Shown piece by piece: positions 52,323-61,107 of a stretch of DNA of 64,000 nt; position 1 is the first letter of the stretch; every line of letters begins with the position of its first letter. The notes beneath the pieces are model-generated. The model was given only the letters and a program-made list of their open reading frames with translations, made no database searches and was not told the DNA's origin. Location of the stretch: the NCBI RefSeq assembly GCF_016695175.1, contig NZ_CP068022.1:1164001-1228000 (forward strand). The letters are read 5' to 3'. Source of the DNA: Pseudoalteromonas sp. GCY. Its GTDB lineage: Bacteria > Pseudomonadota > Gammaproteobacteria > Enterobacterales > Alteromonadaceae. The position numbers were made by a program, and so were the translations under genes.

Positions 52323-54813
52323 GTTAGCACTTACTTTATTCTCTAGGGAATTTAGACGGGGCGAGCTCACCATCATCCTAGCTGCAATTGCGCTTGCAGT
52401 ATTGACTGTGTTTAGCTTGTCTTCCATTACCGAGCGGATACGTTTGAATCTAGAACAAAAATCCGCAGATTTTATCGCTGCTGACAGGCGGCTTTCGAGC
52501 AACCATGATTTCGACGACCGAGTACTAACCACAGCACGAGATTTTGGTTTAAATACCGCCAAACAAGTGTATTTCGACTCGATGTTATTTGCCAACGATG
52601 AGTTAATACTTGGCTCGCTAAAAGCAGTGACAGACACATATCCACTTAGAGGTAAACTTACTTTAAGAGACAGCCTTAATGGCGAAAATTACCAAGTTCA
52701 ATCCGCCCCGAAAAAGGGCAATGTATGGCTCAGCGAAGGCTTGTTTTACTCCCTTGGCCTTAAAATTGGCGACGAGGTAGAAATAGGGGCAGGGCAGTTC
52801 ACCGTGAGTAAGGTGCTCATTAACGAGCCTGATGCCCCTTTCTTCTCGCTGGCGGGGAACAAACGCGTCCTTATTAATTATGATGATATTGCGGTGACTA
52901 AAGCCATTCAACCCGGGAGCCGAGTATTTTACCGCCTACTATTTTCGGGCTCAGAACGGCAACTGGGAGAGTACTACACTTGGCTCAAGCCGCAACTCAA
53001 GAGCAACCAATCTTGGCAGGGAATAAAAGACAGGCAATCACCTTTGGGTGAAAACTTAGCTCGCTCAGAGAGCTTTTTGCTCCTTGCTGGATTGTTCGGC
53101 ATCATGCTCGCTGCCGTAGCGATGGCGGTTTCTGCAAAGCGCTATTGTGAGCGCCAATATGATCCTGTCGCCATGATGAAAACTCTCGGGGGTAGTCGCA
53201 AAACCATCCGCCGTATTTATCTTTTACACCTTTCTTTAGTGACCTTTTTTTCCGTTGTAGCCGGTCTTGCTATCGGTTACGGGCTGCAAAGTGTTGGGGC
53301 CGCTTACCTGATTAACTTTATGGATACAGCCCTGCCTGAAGCAGGATTTAGGCCTTGGCTGTTGAGCATTTCCGTGGGTGTGGTGTGCGCCATGATGTTT
53401 TCATTAAAACCACTATTAGATTTATTTGATATACCGCCGCTGCGCGTCCTAAGACGTAACCTTGGAGACACCATCGCGATTAGTCGAATTCATATGGCGC
53501 TCTCTGTATTAACTATTTTTGGGTTAATGTGGCTATTTAGTCGCGACATTAAGATCACCGCGATTTTATTCGGCGCAACCTTGCTACTCATGGCCTTGCT
53601 ATACGTGATCTCACGACTATTATTTTCAGCAGGCAGAAAACTGGGGTTGAGCCCTGGCTCAAGTTGGTCTCTTGCCATTGCCACACTCCAAAAACGTGCA
53701 AATGCAAACGCAGTACAGCTTATTAGCTTTGCTCTGGCTATCAAATTAATGTTGTTTTTAGTGGTGCTGAAAAATGACATGATCTCGGATTGGCAGATGC
53801 AAGTTCCAGAAGACGCACCCAATGCGTTTTTTATCAATATCACGGAACAAGAAATTCAGCCAATGCAAAGCAAACTCGACGAAAGTGGCATCAAACATGA
53901 ACATTTTTATCCCGTCTTTTTGGGCCGTGTAAATGCCTTAAATGGTGAAGAGTTTGCGCGCCGAGTCTCACTGCAAGAGGGTGAAGAAAAAGACCAAGAT
54001 GCACGAGAAGGAGTAGGGCGAGAGCTCAACCTTACCTGGCTAGATGAATTGCCACCGGGCAATGAAGTGGTTGACGGCGAGTGGTTTGATAATTCCGATG
54101 CGCTTCAAGTTTCCGTCGCTCAAGGACTTGCTGAACGGGTAGGGATCAAAGTGGGCGACACGCTTAGCTTCTTAATCAATAGTCAAACAATTGAAGCTAA
54201 AGTGACGAGTTTACGTAGTGTCAATTGGGGCTCGCTGAAACCTAACTTTGTGATGATATTTAACGATAAAATCGCCGGCCAATTCCCAGTGACTTACTTT
54301 ACTGCCGCCAAGCTTGAAACAGCAGACACTAAGGTGATTAGTCAGTTTTTGAAAGCGTATCCAACAATTAGCATGATCGACATTCAGAGCCAGCTCAAAC
54401 AGGCACAGTCGATGATTTCTCAAGTCTCACTGGCGATTAGCTTTGTACTTAGTATCGTACTTATCAGCGGCTCTTTGGTGCTCATTTCTCAGGTTCAGGC
54501 GAGCCTTGCCGAACGCATGCAGGAAACCGTTATCTTGCGCACGCTCGGTGCCAAAGGTCGTTTGATAAAACTCGCCACGCTTTATGAATTTTTATTACTT
54601 GGCGGATTGGCAGGACTGGTAGCTGCCGTAGTCAGTGACATTGCACTTTTGGTGATCCAAGTCCAAACGTTCGATGTGGATGGCCGCTTGCACCCCTATA
54701 TTTGGCTATTAGGGCCTGCAACTGGCGCAACGTTCGTCGCTTTGATTGGTTACTTTATGGTGGCGAACACCATGAAACAAAACACGCAAGGGCTACTACG
54801 CAAACTCGCATAA
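52312..54813 (+). CDS. ybbP: YbbP-like FtsX-family permease
   Basis: 833 residues, the largest class of FtsX-domain permeases: ten predicted transmembrane helices and periplasmic regions, with RYCERQYDPVAMMKTLGGSR and ERMQETVILRTLGAKGR as the two FtsX coupling segments. Partner of the YbbA-like ATPase and TesA; proposed to move hydrophobic molecules or lipids for TesA, unproven. ATG at 52312 overlaps the ATPase stop. A hairpin (GGCTCAC/GTGAGCC, 54837-54861) follows without a T-tract. Confidence 0.93.
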   Translation: MWFKLALTLFSREFRRGELTIILAAIALAVLTVFSLSSITERIRLNLEQKSADFIAADRRLSSNHDFDDRVLTTARDFGLNTAKQVYFDSMLFANDELILGSLKAVTDTYPLRGKLTLRDSLNGENYQVQSAPKKGNVWLSEGLFYSLGLKIGDEVEIGAGQFTVSKVLINEPDAPFFSLAGNKRVLINYDDIAVTKAIQPGSRVFYRLLFSGSERQLGEYYTWLKPQLKSNQSWQGIKDRQSPLGENLARSESFLLLAGLFGIMLAAVAMAVSAKRYCERQYDPVAMMKTLGGSRKTIRRIYLLHLSLVTFFSVVAGLAIGYGLQSVGAAYLINFMDTALPEAGFRPWLLSISVGVVCAMMFSLKPLLDLFDIPPLRVLRRNLGDTIAISRIHMALSVLTIFGLMWLFSRDIKITAILFGATLLLMALLYVISRLLFSAGRKLGLSPGSSWSLAIATLQKRANANAVQLISFALAIKLMLFLVVLKNDMISDWQMQVPEDAPNAFFINITEQEIQPMQSKLDESGIKHEHFYPVFLGRVNALNGEEFARRVSLQEGEEKDQDAREGVGRELNLTWLDELPPGNEVVDGEWFDNSDALQVSVAQGLAERVGIKVGDTLSFLINSQTIEAKVTSLRSVNWGSLKPNFVMIFNDKIAGQFPVTYFTAAKLETADTKVISQFLKAYPTISMIDIQSQLKQAQSMISQVSLAISFVLSIVLISGSLVLISQVQASLAERMQETVILRTLGAKGRLIKLATLYEFLLLGGLAGLVAAVVSDIALLVIQVQTFDVDGRLHPYIWLLGPATGATFVALIGYFMVANTMKQNTQGLLRKLA

Positions 54814-54973
54814 AACTCTTGTAAGGCTTAAAAAGTGGCTCACAGTTATCCTCAGTGAGCCGCTCATCTCGCAAAAGCAAAACTCCATCGTCTTGATCTT
54901 TACAAACTTCAATTACGTACCTACCTTTAAGTAGGGCTACGCAGTACACATGCGAAACCAAAGGATATTAAAA

Positions 54974-55591
54974 ATGGATAGGATACCTGTTAAAGGCATC
55001 ATTTTTGACCTAGATGGCACACTAGTGACATCTGAACTCGATTTCTCACTTATTCGGGCGCAAATTGGCTGTCCGGTAGGGGAAGACTTACTCAGTTTTA
55101 TCAACACATTGCCTTCACCTTATATGCGTGAAGAGGCTATGAACATCGTCCACCAACATGAATTATGTGACGCACAGCACTGTGAAGTTATTCCAGGGGT
55201 TAGGGAGTCTATTGCGCAACTTTCGAGAATGGGGGTCCCGCTTGCCGTCGTGACTAGAAACTTTGCAAAAGCGGCGCGATTAAAGCTTAAAACGGCGGGA
55301 TTGCCAATTCCATTGATTTTAACGAGGGACGACGCGCCAGCCAAACCAGACCCTGCAGCGCTGCTGCAAGTTGCTCAGACGTGGCAAGTGCCACCTTATC
55401 AATGTGTTTATGTTGGCGATTACCTCTACGATATAGAGGCGGCACATAACGCCAACATGCCGTCGTGCTTGTTTGCCCCCAATGACAAACCTTACTACGC
55501 CGAGCAAGCAGATGTCGTCATTAGTCACTTTGCGGAGTTAGTGGATGCGCTGTGCACGCTAGACATAAGAAGACACCGCTACTTAGCCTAG
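54974..55591 (+). CDS. HAD-superfamily phosphatase (IA)
   Basis: 205 residues from the ATG at 54974 with AAGGA eight bases upstream. Motif I DLDGTLV (Asp12/Asp14), motif II VVTRN, motif III KPDP and motif IV YVGDYLYDIEAA. Resembles phosphoglycolate phosphatase-like enzymes with a small helical cap; substrate not assignable. Cytosolic, stand-alone. Confidence 0.88.
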   Translation: MDRIPVKGIIFDLDGTLVTSELDFSLIRAQIGCPVGEDLLSFINTLPSPYMREEAMNIVHQHELCDAQHCEVIPGVRESIAQLSRMGVPLAVVTRNFAKAARLKLKTAGLPIPLILTRDDAPAKPDPAALLQVAQTWQVPPYQCVYVGDYLYDIEAAHNANMPSCLFAPNDKPYYAEQADVVISHFAELVDALCTLDIRRHRYLA

Positions 55592-55610
55592 CGCAATAAC
55601 ATTGAAGCTA

Positions 55611-55991
55611 TCAGTTATGTGTTATTTGGTAGTTTGCCTTTTTTCCCTCAGTCGACTCAAATGACCCTTTATCACCCACCGCAATCGCGTCAACATCGCT
55701 CTGTACCACCGTAAAATTACTATGTGCTTTACCGTGCTTAAAACGACCATCGTGCATCAATACAACCTTGCCTTGTTGCCCAGAAAAGCCCCCTGTTACA
55801 GCCTCAAAGCCATTAAATTCAACATCTCCTTCTTCGGTATAGTGAAGCTGATAATAAACTTCGCTACTGCCTTCAATTTCTCCGTCATAACTGAGGCTCA
55901 CCACGGCTTTGGAGAGTTTAGCACCATCATCAAATTGTTTTTCTGTGGTTTCTTGCCAATTGATAATTTCGTACACACCTGTTAGTTGCAT
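55611..55991 (-). CDS. DUF3224 protein
   Basis: 126 residues from the ATG at 55991 (AAGGG seven bases upstream), the start of the family domain (MQLTGVYEIINWQE). It is an all-beta, barrel-like small protein with YYQLHYTEEGDVEFNGFEAV and GKVVLMHDGRFKHGKAHSNF; the family is of unknown function, often under control of a linked AraC-type regulator, as here. A longer open frame upstream overlaps the divergent regulator and is unlikely to be used. Confidence 0.82.
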   Translation of the reverse strand: MQLTGVYEIINWQETTEKQFDDGAKLSKAVVSLSYDGEIEGSSEVYYQLHYTEEGDVEFNGFEAVTGGFSGQQGKVVLMHDGRFKHGKAHSNFTVVQSDVDAIAVGDKGSFESTEGKKANYQITHN

Positions 55992-56135
55992 CGCATTTCC
56001 CTTAATTTTATAGTAGAAGAGTTTGACCTTGCTCTGCAGTTTCATGCAGCTTGTTTTAAATCTAGCACGCAATTTAAAATTGGTATTGTAAAAACACGAC
56101 AACAAACAATGAGCCCTATCCATAACAAGGCAGCG

Positions 56136-56930
56136 ATGAAATCTAACCTTAGCCCAATCAACGGCGTACTTCACCAACAACAAAGCGCGCCAAACTACCA
56201 GCTTAGACGGTATTTCCCATGCACAGAGTTAAAAGGTCTTGTCGAGCAATTTTGGTTTGTCGACTGGAGTTTGCCGGATAATAAAACCCATACACAACGA
56301 AACTTACCAGATCCCAACTTTCATTTGCTGCTAAGTACCAATGAAATAAAAATTATTGGCCCTGTAAGCAAAGTATACGATTACACAATGCATGGAAAAG
56401 GGCAGATCTTGGGGGCTAAATTTAGGGTAGGTGCCCTAGTAGAGCAATTTGATATCACCCCTTTGGCGTGTGTCGATAAAACCTTTTCTTTGGAGCATCT
56501 TTGCGGTGCACCGTCGAGACCGCTTATTTCTTCGTTAACCATGGCAAGTGATGACGTAGAGCGAGTAAAGGTGCTATCACAATTTTTAATGCCGTTTACA
56601 CTCCACTTAAGCACAGGTGCAGCTATGGCCGAAGCTATCCTCAACACTTTGCAAGATCACAGCAATATTTTTACGGTTGAGCAACTGGCAGAACACTGCG
56701 ACATGCCAATACGAAAAATACAAAGGCTCTGCCAACACTACATAGGTTTTAGTCCCAAATGGCTAATTCGAAAGTATCGCCTGCACCAAGCGCTTACACT
56801 GCTTGAATCTGATGCGACTACAATGGCAGACATTGTTGCTCAGTTGAACTATACCGATCAGTCCCACCTTATAAGAGATTTTAAAGAAATAATCGGTACC
56901 ACTCCAAACCGTTATCTCAAGCGTCCCTAA
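56136..56930 (+). CDS. AraC-family transcriptional regulator
   Basis: 264 residues from the ATG at 56136 with AAGG five bases upstream; an ATG at 56109 is possible. N-terminal DUF6597-like sensor domain (RRYFPCTELKGLVEQFWFVD, LPDPNFHLLL) and a C-terminal double HTH (FTVEQLAEHCDMPIRKIQRL; MADIVAQLNYTDQSHLIRDF). Probably regulates the divergent DUF3224 gene, whose start lies 144 bp away. Confidence 0.9.
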   Translation: MKSNLSPINGVLHQQQSAPNYQLRRYFPCTELKGLVEQFWFVDWSLPDNKTHTQRNLPDPNFHLLLSTNEIKIIGPVSKVYDYTMHGKGQILGAKFRVGALVEQFDITPLACVDKTFSLEHLCGAPSRPLISSLTMASDDVERVKVLSQFLMPFTLHLSTGAAMAEAILNTLQDHSNIFTVEQLAEHCDMPIRKIQRLCQHYIGFSPKWLIRKYRLHQALTLLESDATTMADIVAQLNYTDQSHLIRDFKEIIGTTPNRYLKRP

Positions 56931-56981
56931 CAGGTACTTCGCCTATATGTGTTGTAATGCCCCTTTACAACGCAATGACAC

Positions 56982-57539
56982 TTAAGCCTCAATCGCTTTA
57001 CAGATTAGTGTAATTGCACCACTTGTCATCGAGACATTTAACGCTTCTCTATCTGGGTTACACTCCATAGCAAGTGCTACCCCATGTAAATAATCAACCA
57101 GTAAGCAAATCGCATCTTGTTGTGCCTGTCCTTTTAATTTAAGCGATTGAGTCACTTCTTCAAATCGAGTTTGAAATACCTCAGCTGGACCTACTGAGTC
57201 CATTGACAGCAACACAGTTAACAATCCTGGATAGTCGTCGAGTAGCTGTAAATAACTTGCACTGAGCTTTTGTAGTTCTGTTTGCCACTTTTCATCGCAG
57301 CTAGGTTCATATATTTCATCGACTAAAGAGCAAGTCAAAGCTTCGAGCAAAGCCTGTTTGTTTTTAAAGTAGTGATAAATTGCCATCGCATCGACATTTA
57401 AGTTGCTCGCCAACGCTCGAATACTAGGTACTTTTCTATTTTCCTTCATCTGCAATTTTGCAGCTTGTATGATCCGCTCCTGACTTAGTGCTTCACCTTC
57501 CGTTAACGGTCGGCCACGCTTCTTATCCTTGACACTCAT
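56982..57539 (-). CDS. TetR-family repressor
   Basis: 185 residues. N-terminal HTH (VPSIRALASNLNVDAMAIYHYFKNKQALLEAL) and a C-terminal TetR_C ligand domain. The gene faces a 41-bp perfect palindrome at 57554-57594, 15 bp from its own start and 32 bp from the divergent RibD-like gene, which strongly suggests autoregulation and control of that gene. Confidence 0.92.
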   Translation of the reverse strand: MSVKDKKRGRPLTEGEALSQERIIQAAKLQMKENRKVPSIRALASNLNVDAMAIYHYFKNKQALLEALTCSLVDEIYEPSCDEKWQTELQKLSASYLQLLDDYPGLLTVLLSMDSVGPAEVFQTRFEEVTQSLKLKGQAQQDAICLLVDYLHGVALAMECNPDREALNVSMTSGAITLICKAIEA

Positions 57540-57553
57540 TGTTTACTCTCGCT

Positions 57554-57594
57554 AAGATAAAATAAATTCTACACTGTAGAATTTATTTTATCTT
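57554..57594. promoter_or_regulatory. 41-bp perfect palindrome, TetR operator candidate
   Basis: Two 20-bp arms around a single central C at 57574; the inner core is ATTCTACA-C-TGTAGAAT. It fills most of the gap between the divergent TetR and RibD-like genes. Symmetry over 41 bp exceeds a usual 15-25 bp TetR site. Confidence 0.75.
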
Positions 57595-57625
57595 GAAATG
57601 GATTAGGGTTCAATCGGAGTATAAA

Positions 57626-58159
57626 ATGGCAAACATCGTTTATATTGGGGCAAGCCTAGACGGCTTTATCGCGGATAAAAATAACCGCTTAGACTGGCTA
57701 CACGAATTACCTAACCCTGAAGGTTCAGACTTGGGGTTCGCCGATTTTATGGCCCGCGTAGATGCCATCATCATGGGGCGTAATACCTTTGAGACAATCC
57801 AAGGATTTGATTGCGAATGGCCATACAATAAACCTGTTTTTGTATTAAGTAATACGCTTAAAGATGTACCAAAAGTCTTTGCGGATAAGGTATCGCTTGT
57901 GCGAGGTGAACTGACAGATATCGTCAAACAACTGGCTCAGCAGGGATTTAAAAACCTTTACATTGATGGCGGAAAAACCATACAAAGCTTTCTACAACAA
58001 GATCTCATTGATGAGCTAATTATCACGACCATTCCAACTATTTTAGGTGGTGGAATACCTTTATTCGGAAAATTAAACGAACCGCTTAAATTTAAACATG
58101 TGCACGCAGTAAGATATTTAGATTGCGTGGTAAAAAATTACTACGTACGCCAAAGATAA
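57626..58159 (+). CDS. RibD C-terminal/dihydrofolate reductase-like protein
   Basis: 177 residues from the ATG at 57626 with CGGAG upstream. MANIVYIGASLDGFIADKNN, IIMGRNTFETI, and LYIDGGKTIQSFLQQDLIDE are typical of the RibD_C/YwjB-type DHFR-like NADPH reductases. The dinucleotide-binding GG and the ILGGGIPLFG loop are intact. Substrate unknown; it is probably repressed by the divergent TetR protein. A hairpin (GGCGCTTA/TAAGCGCC, 58169-58187) follows. Confidence 0.88.
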   Translation: MANIVYIGASLDGFIADKNNRLDWLHELPNPEGSDLGFADFMARVDAIIMGRNTFETIQGFDCEWPYNKPVFVLSNTLKDVPKVFADKVSLVRGELTDIVKQLAQQGFKNLYIDGGKTIQSFLQQDLIDELIITTIPTILGGGIPLFGKLNEPLKFKHVHAVRYLDCVVKNYYVRQR

Positions 58160-58168
58160 CCCTAAGGA

Positions 58169-58187
58169 GGCGCTTAAAATAAGCGCC
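58169..58187. terminator. Hairpin between RibD-like gene and MATE relic
   Basis: GGCGCTTA and TAAGCGCC pair across AAA, without a long T-tract; probably a shared transcript end. Confidence 0.4.
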
Positions 58188-58199
58188 TACAGTATGCGG

Positions 58200-58728
58200 C
58201 TAAGCGCACTGCTTATCACCTGACGCAGCTTCCATATCTGCATGCTTTAACTGATATAAATCACGCCAAAGCAGAGGGATGATAATAACGGTTAACGTGA
58301 TGTTTGAGATAGGTACCGCAAACCACACCCCATCAACACCAAACCAGAAGGGCAATAAATACAAAGACAGTCATTGCAACCACAGTCAAGATAGCGATGA
58401 GCCAAAAGCTGGTGCTCATCAGCTGCTGCACACCTGTATTGTCGCCAGCGCCACGATAAATCGACAGCAAACTGCCAGATCCCATCCCGATTAAAACGCC
58501 AAAACCAATAATGCTCCCTATAATGGGCCAAGCAAGGTTTACAGCGGCCAACCCCTGAGCACCAAGGTAGTGACCAATAAAAATACCATCGACGATTTGG
58601 TACAATCCATTGACCATCATTGCGACAACGGCAGGGATGGTATAACGCCAAAAAGTGCGGGTAACACTAGCGTCTTTCGTGAGGGTTTTGCTCGCTGAAT
58701 CTAACAGCATGACGAAATCCTTAAGCAT
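58200..58728 (-). pseudogene. MATE-family efflux pump, internal deletion
   Basis: The minus strand encodes a normal MATE N-terminus from 58728 (FWRYTIPAVVAMMVNGLYQI, then DGIFIGHYLGAQGLAAVNLA) up to about residue 125, then hits a TGA. In another frame a typical MATE C-terminus follows at once (FWFGVDGVWFAVPISNIT to LLWRDLYQLKHADMEAASG) and ends at 58200. About 280 residues, the middle of the twelve-helix protein, are missing at a junction near 58345. Loss of function is certain; the divergent LysR gene has survived. Confidence 0.85.
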
Positions 58729-58777
58729 GAAAAGCCGTTATTATCCTTGTAATTAAGATTGGTCAAAGTTAGTATCC

Positions 58778-58792
58778 ATCCGAATTTCGGAT
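58778..58792. promoter_or_regulatory. LysR-type operator candidate
   Basis: ATCCGAA-T-TTCGGAT is a perfect 15-bp inverted repeat between the MATE relic and the LysR gene, 12 bp upstream of the latter, and fits a T-N11-A core. Confidence 0.6.
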
Positions 58793-58804
58793 AGGTTAAT
58801 CATT

Positions 58805-59677
58805 ATGCATTGGACACTCGATCAACTTGAAGCCTTTGTCACCGCCGTCAGATTGGGGTCATTTTCAGCTGCGGCGAGACACTTGGGAAAAGCACAATCT
58901 CGGGTCAGCACCGCAATTGCCAATCTGGAAGCCGATCTAGGCTTTGCACTTTTTGACCGCTCTGCCAGACTACCTGTGTTAAATCAAGCTGGTCTCGATC
59001 TGTTTAAAGAAGCCGAAGCGGTGCTCATGCAGTGCCAGCGACTGCAATCAAGAGCCAATTCTCTTAATAGTGGCGAAGAGGTGTCTCTCACTGTTGCCAT
59101 GGATGAAGCAGTGCCTATCATCGCATTTGAATCATTGTTTGAACGATTAGCTCAGCAATTTCCGCTATTAAAATTAGCCATTATTAATGGCTCCCAAGAC
59201 GACATTGCACAATGGGTGAGCGCAAAAAGGGCAGAAATAGGCATTTTATTTCACCAAAAACCATTGCCAGAATCGCTGGATTTCACTTCGATAAACAGCT
59301 TTAAACAAATCTTGATCTGCTCCCCTCATCACCCGCTTGCACAACATTCTGCCCCGAGTATTGAAGAGTTAAACCAACATCGGCAGCTCGTAATACGCGA
59401 CCGTATTGGTAATACACAGTCACAAGCTATATCCACAAACCACTGGTACATTGACAGTTACTATTACATCATGGGTTTAGTCATTAGAGGCGTTGGTTGG
59501 GCATTAGTACCTGAACATGTTGTCAACACACCGTGGTACATGGGCGAACTGTTCGAGCTATCAACCGAGCATATCCCTAACCCTCTAGTCGTCGAAATGG
59601 GCATAGTACAACGCAGAGATCAAAGCAAAGGCCCTATATTGCAGTGGCTTTATAACGAAACAGCTAACTTATTCTGA
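58805..59677 (+). CDS. LysR-family transcriptional regulator
   Basis: 290 residues. N-terminal winged HTH (LDQLEAFVTAVRLGSFSAAARHLGKAQSRVSTAIANLE) and a C-terminal periplasmic-binding-like effector domain (LRLKLAIINGSQDDIAQWV-type strand, IGILFHQKPLP). Divergent from the MATE relic and probably its former regulator. Other targets unknown. Confidence 0.92.
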   Translation: MHWTLDQLEAFVTAVRLGSFSAAARHLGKAQSRVSTAIANLEADLGFALFDRSARLPVLNQAGLDLFKEAEAVLMQCQRLQSRANSLNSGEEVSLTVAMDEAVPIIAFESLFERLAQQFPLLKLAIINGSQDDIAQWVSAKRAEIGILFHQKPLPESLDFTSINSFKQILICSPHHPLAQHSAPSIEELNQHRQLVIRDRIGNTQSQAISTNHWYIDSYYYIMGLVIRGVGWALVPEHVVNTPWYMGELFELSTEHIPNPLVVEMGIVQRRDQSKGPILQWLYNETANLF

Positions 59678-59874
59678 GTAAACCTATACTGTCAAATTAA
59701 AGCCATATAGGCTCTGCATAGGCTGGTATTTTTTCTACACTGATGGTTAAATTGATCTGTTTTAGCAAACACCAGTAACAAAAGTTCACATTTACATAGT
59801 AGAGTGGAATTAATACTGAGAACAAATTTAGGAGCACGTAGTCTTAATGTTTAAGACTGCAGTTAGGATACATT

Positions 59875-60384
59875 ATGTTTGATAAAAATACGCTTATAGA
59901 AGCCTACGAAAACGTTTTAATTACGCTCATTAAAAAGCGTATCAACGAGTTAAAATTTTATGTAAATCAAAGTACTTATTCTCATATGTCGTTATCTGTT
60001 GAGTTTTGGCATTACGATGTAAATTGGAATATCTACAGCCTGCCCGAAAGCCGTTTCGAACAACATAAAAACGTTGCTTCAGACGAGTTTATCATCTTGT
60101 CTGACTTTGAAGATGATTGTCCAGAAGTCAGTAAACTGAGAGACATTTTCGAGAGCTGGGAGAATATAGAGCTCGTTAAAGATGAGGACGAGAATATGGA
60201 TCTGTTGCTCAAGCTATCTCATGAAGCGCTCGCCGAAGCACTATGCGGAAACGAAGTAAAACCACTATTACTAGACATCTTTGCTGAAAATAAAGCGCTG
60301 AAAAATAAACCGCTTAACGAGCTTATCAAAGTAGAAGATCCGGACGGACGTTTTGATCTCAACTTTGTAGAAGCTGTTGCTTAG
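59875..60384 (+). CDS. Acidic cytosolic protein, unknown
   Basis: 169 residues, strongly acidic, no signal peptide, mostly alpha-helical. AGGATACATT precedes the ATG at 59875. The layout (ENVLITLIKKRINELKFYVN, then VEFWHYDVNWNIYSLPES and a DEFIILSDFEDD block) resembles small immunity- or DUF4303-like proteins, but I do not recognise a family with confidence. No toxin partner is evident next to it. It ends next to an imperfect hairpin at 60448-60482. Confidence 0.6.
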   Translation: MFDKNTLIEAYENVLITLIKKRINELKFYVNQSTYSHMSLSVEFWHYDVNWNIYSLPESRFEQHKNVASDEFIILSDFEDDCPEVSKLRDIFESWENIELVKDEDENMDLLLKLSHEALAEALCGNEVKPLLLDIFAENKALKNKPLNELIKVEDPDGRFDLNFVEAVA

Positions 60385-60447
60385 CAAACCGTCAAATAAG
60401 CCTAGATAATATGTTTACCGGCTTGGGTTAAAGCAAGTAAATTTCAC

Positions 60448-60482
60448 TGTGTAAACCCCTTATTGTAAAGGGGCTTTACACA
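60448..60482. terminator. Hairpin between converging genes with the GTAAAGGGG-TTTAC dyad
   Basis: TGTGTAAACCCC (60448-60459) pairs, with one bulge, to GGGGCTTTACACA (60470-60482). The right part also contains GTAAAGGGGCTTTAC, a variant of the dyads at 36499 and 42796. Confidence 0.45.
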
Positions 60483-60719
60483 CTAGTTCGTCTCACGCGC
60501 TTTTGTGATTGCAGCTTGGATCGCAGCTTTGGCCTGTGGGCTGTTTTTCCAACAGGTTGTTCGCAACATAGAAGCGACCCGCTCAGCAATTTCTTCAACT
60601 TCATAAGTCGCAAGCTCGCTCAAACTGCAAATACCGATTTCTTCAAAACGCTTTATCACCGTAGGGCCGACTCCCTTGAGGGCCAGTAAGGTGTTTTTTT
60701 CACTTTCAGAGAAAACCAT
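60483..60719 (-). CDS. Small helix-hairpin-helix (Cdd1-like) protein
   Basis: 78 residues. A clear HhH motif, LKGVGPTVIKRFEEIGICSL, with GxGxxxxxRF, then helices and a Cys in RTTCWKN. Resembles the pathogenicity-locus Cdd1 family of small HhH proteins and the C-terminal half of other DNA-binding proteins. Probably DNA- or protein-binding; function unknown. Gene starts at the ATG at 60719. Confidence 0.75.
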   Translation of the reverse strand: MVFSESEKNTLLALKGVGPTVIKRFEEIGICSLSELATYEVEEIAERVASMLRTTCWKNSPQAKAAIQAAITKARETN

Positions 60720-60756
60720 AATTCAGCTATCCTTTTCTTTATCAAAACGGTCAACA

Positions 60757-61035
60757 TTAACGCGATAATATTGAAATTCTAGCATTATCTTGGCTTGAGA
60801 AGTCTGGATCAACATAAATATACATTCTTGTGATCAAGTTATCAGAGAATTCGAACACACTACAAAAACGGCCAGACGAAATTTGATTATCAGGCCAGTG
60901 CGTACCATCACGCATCACGCCGCCTTCTTGTCCTTCAACAACAAGGTTTTTTCCAGACACAATGAAATTAAAATACGTAAAATAAAGTCCGATGACGATA
61001 ATCAACCCCAACTTACTTTTCTCTACACAAAGCAC
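60757..61035 (-). pseudogene. SnoaL-like (NTF2) fold protein, N-terminally truncated
   Basis: The frame carries the C-terminal half of a SnoaL/NTF2-like protein: FNFIVSGKNLVVEGQEGGVM, then RDGTHWPDNQISSGRFCSVF and DNLITRMYIYVDPDFSSQDN. About 50-60 N-terminal residues are missing; the first possible start is a GTG at 61035 followed by unrelated hydrophobic residues. No matching N-terminus was found upstream in other frames. Probably a remnant; alternatively a shortened protein. Confidence 0.55.
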
Positions 61036-61107
61036 GCATTGTATACCTCGAAAGGGAATGGTAACTTATTGATGAATTTACGTTTAAATTTATTGAAAGA
61101 GAGCTCA

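Noticed and set aside
58292..58651. A second cysteine/tryptophan-rich protein opposite the MATE relic frame
   Set aside because: It is the shifted frame of the MATE N-terminus; its odd composition (many Trp, Cys, Arg) is typical of a shadow frame.
60883..61107. N-terminal extension of the GNAT protein
   Set aside because: The extra residues overlap the SnoaL-like relic on the other strand and match nothing in the family; ribosome site and family start both favour 61108.
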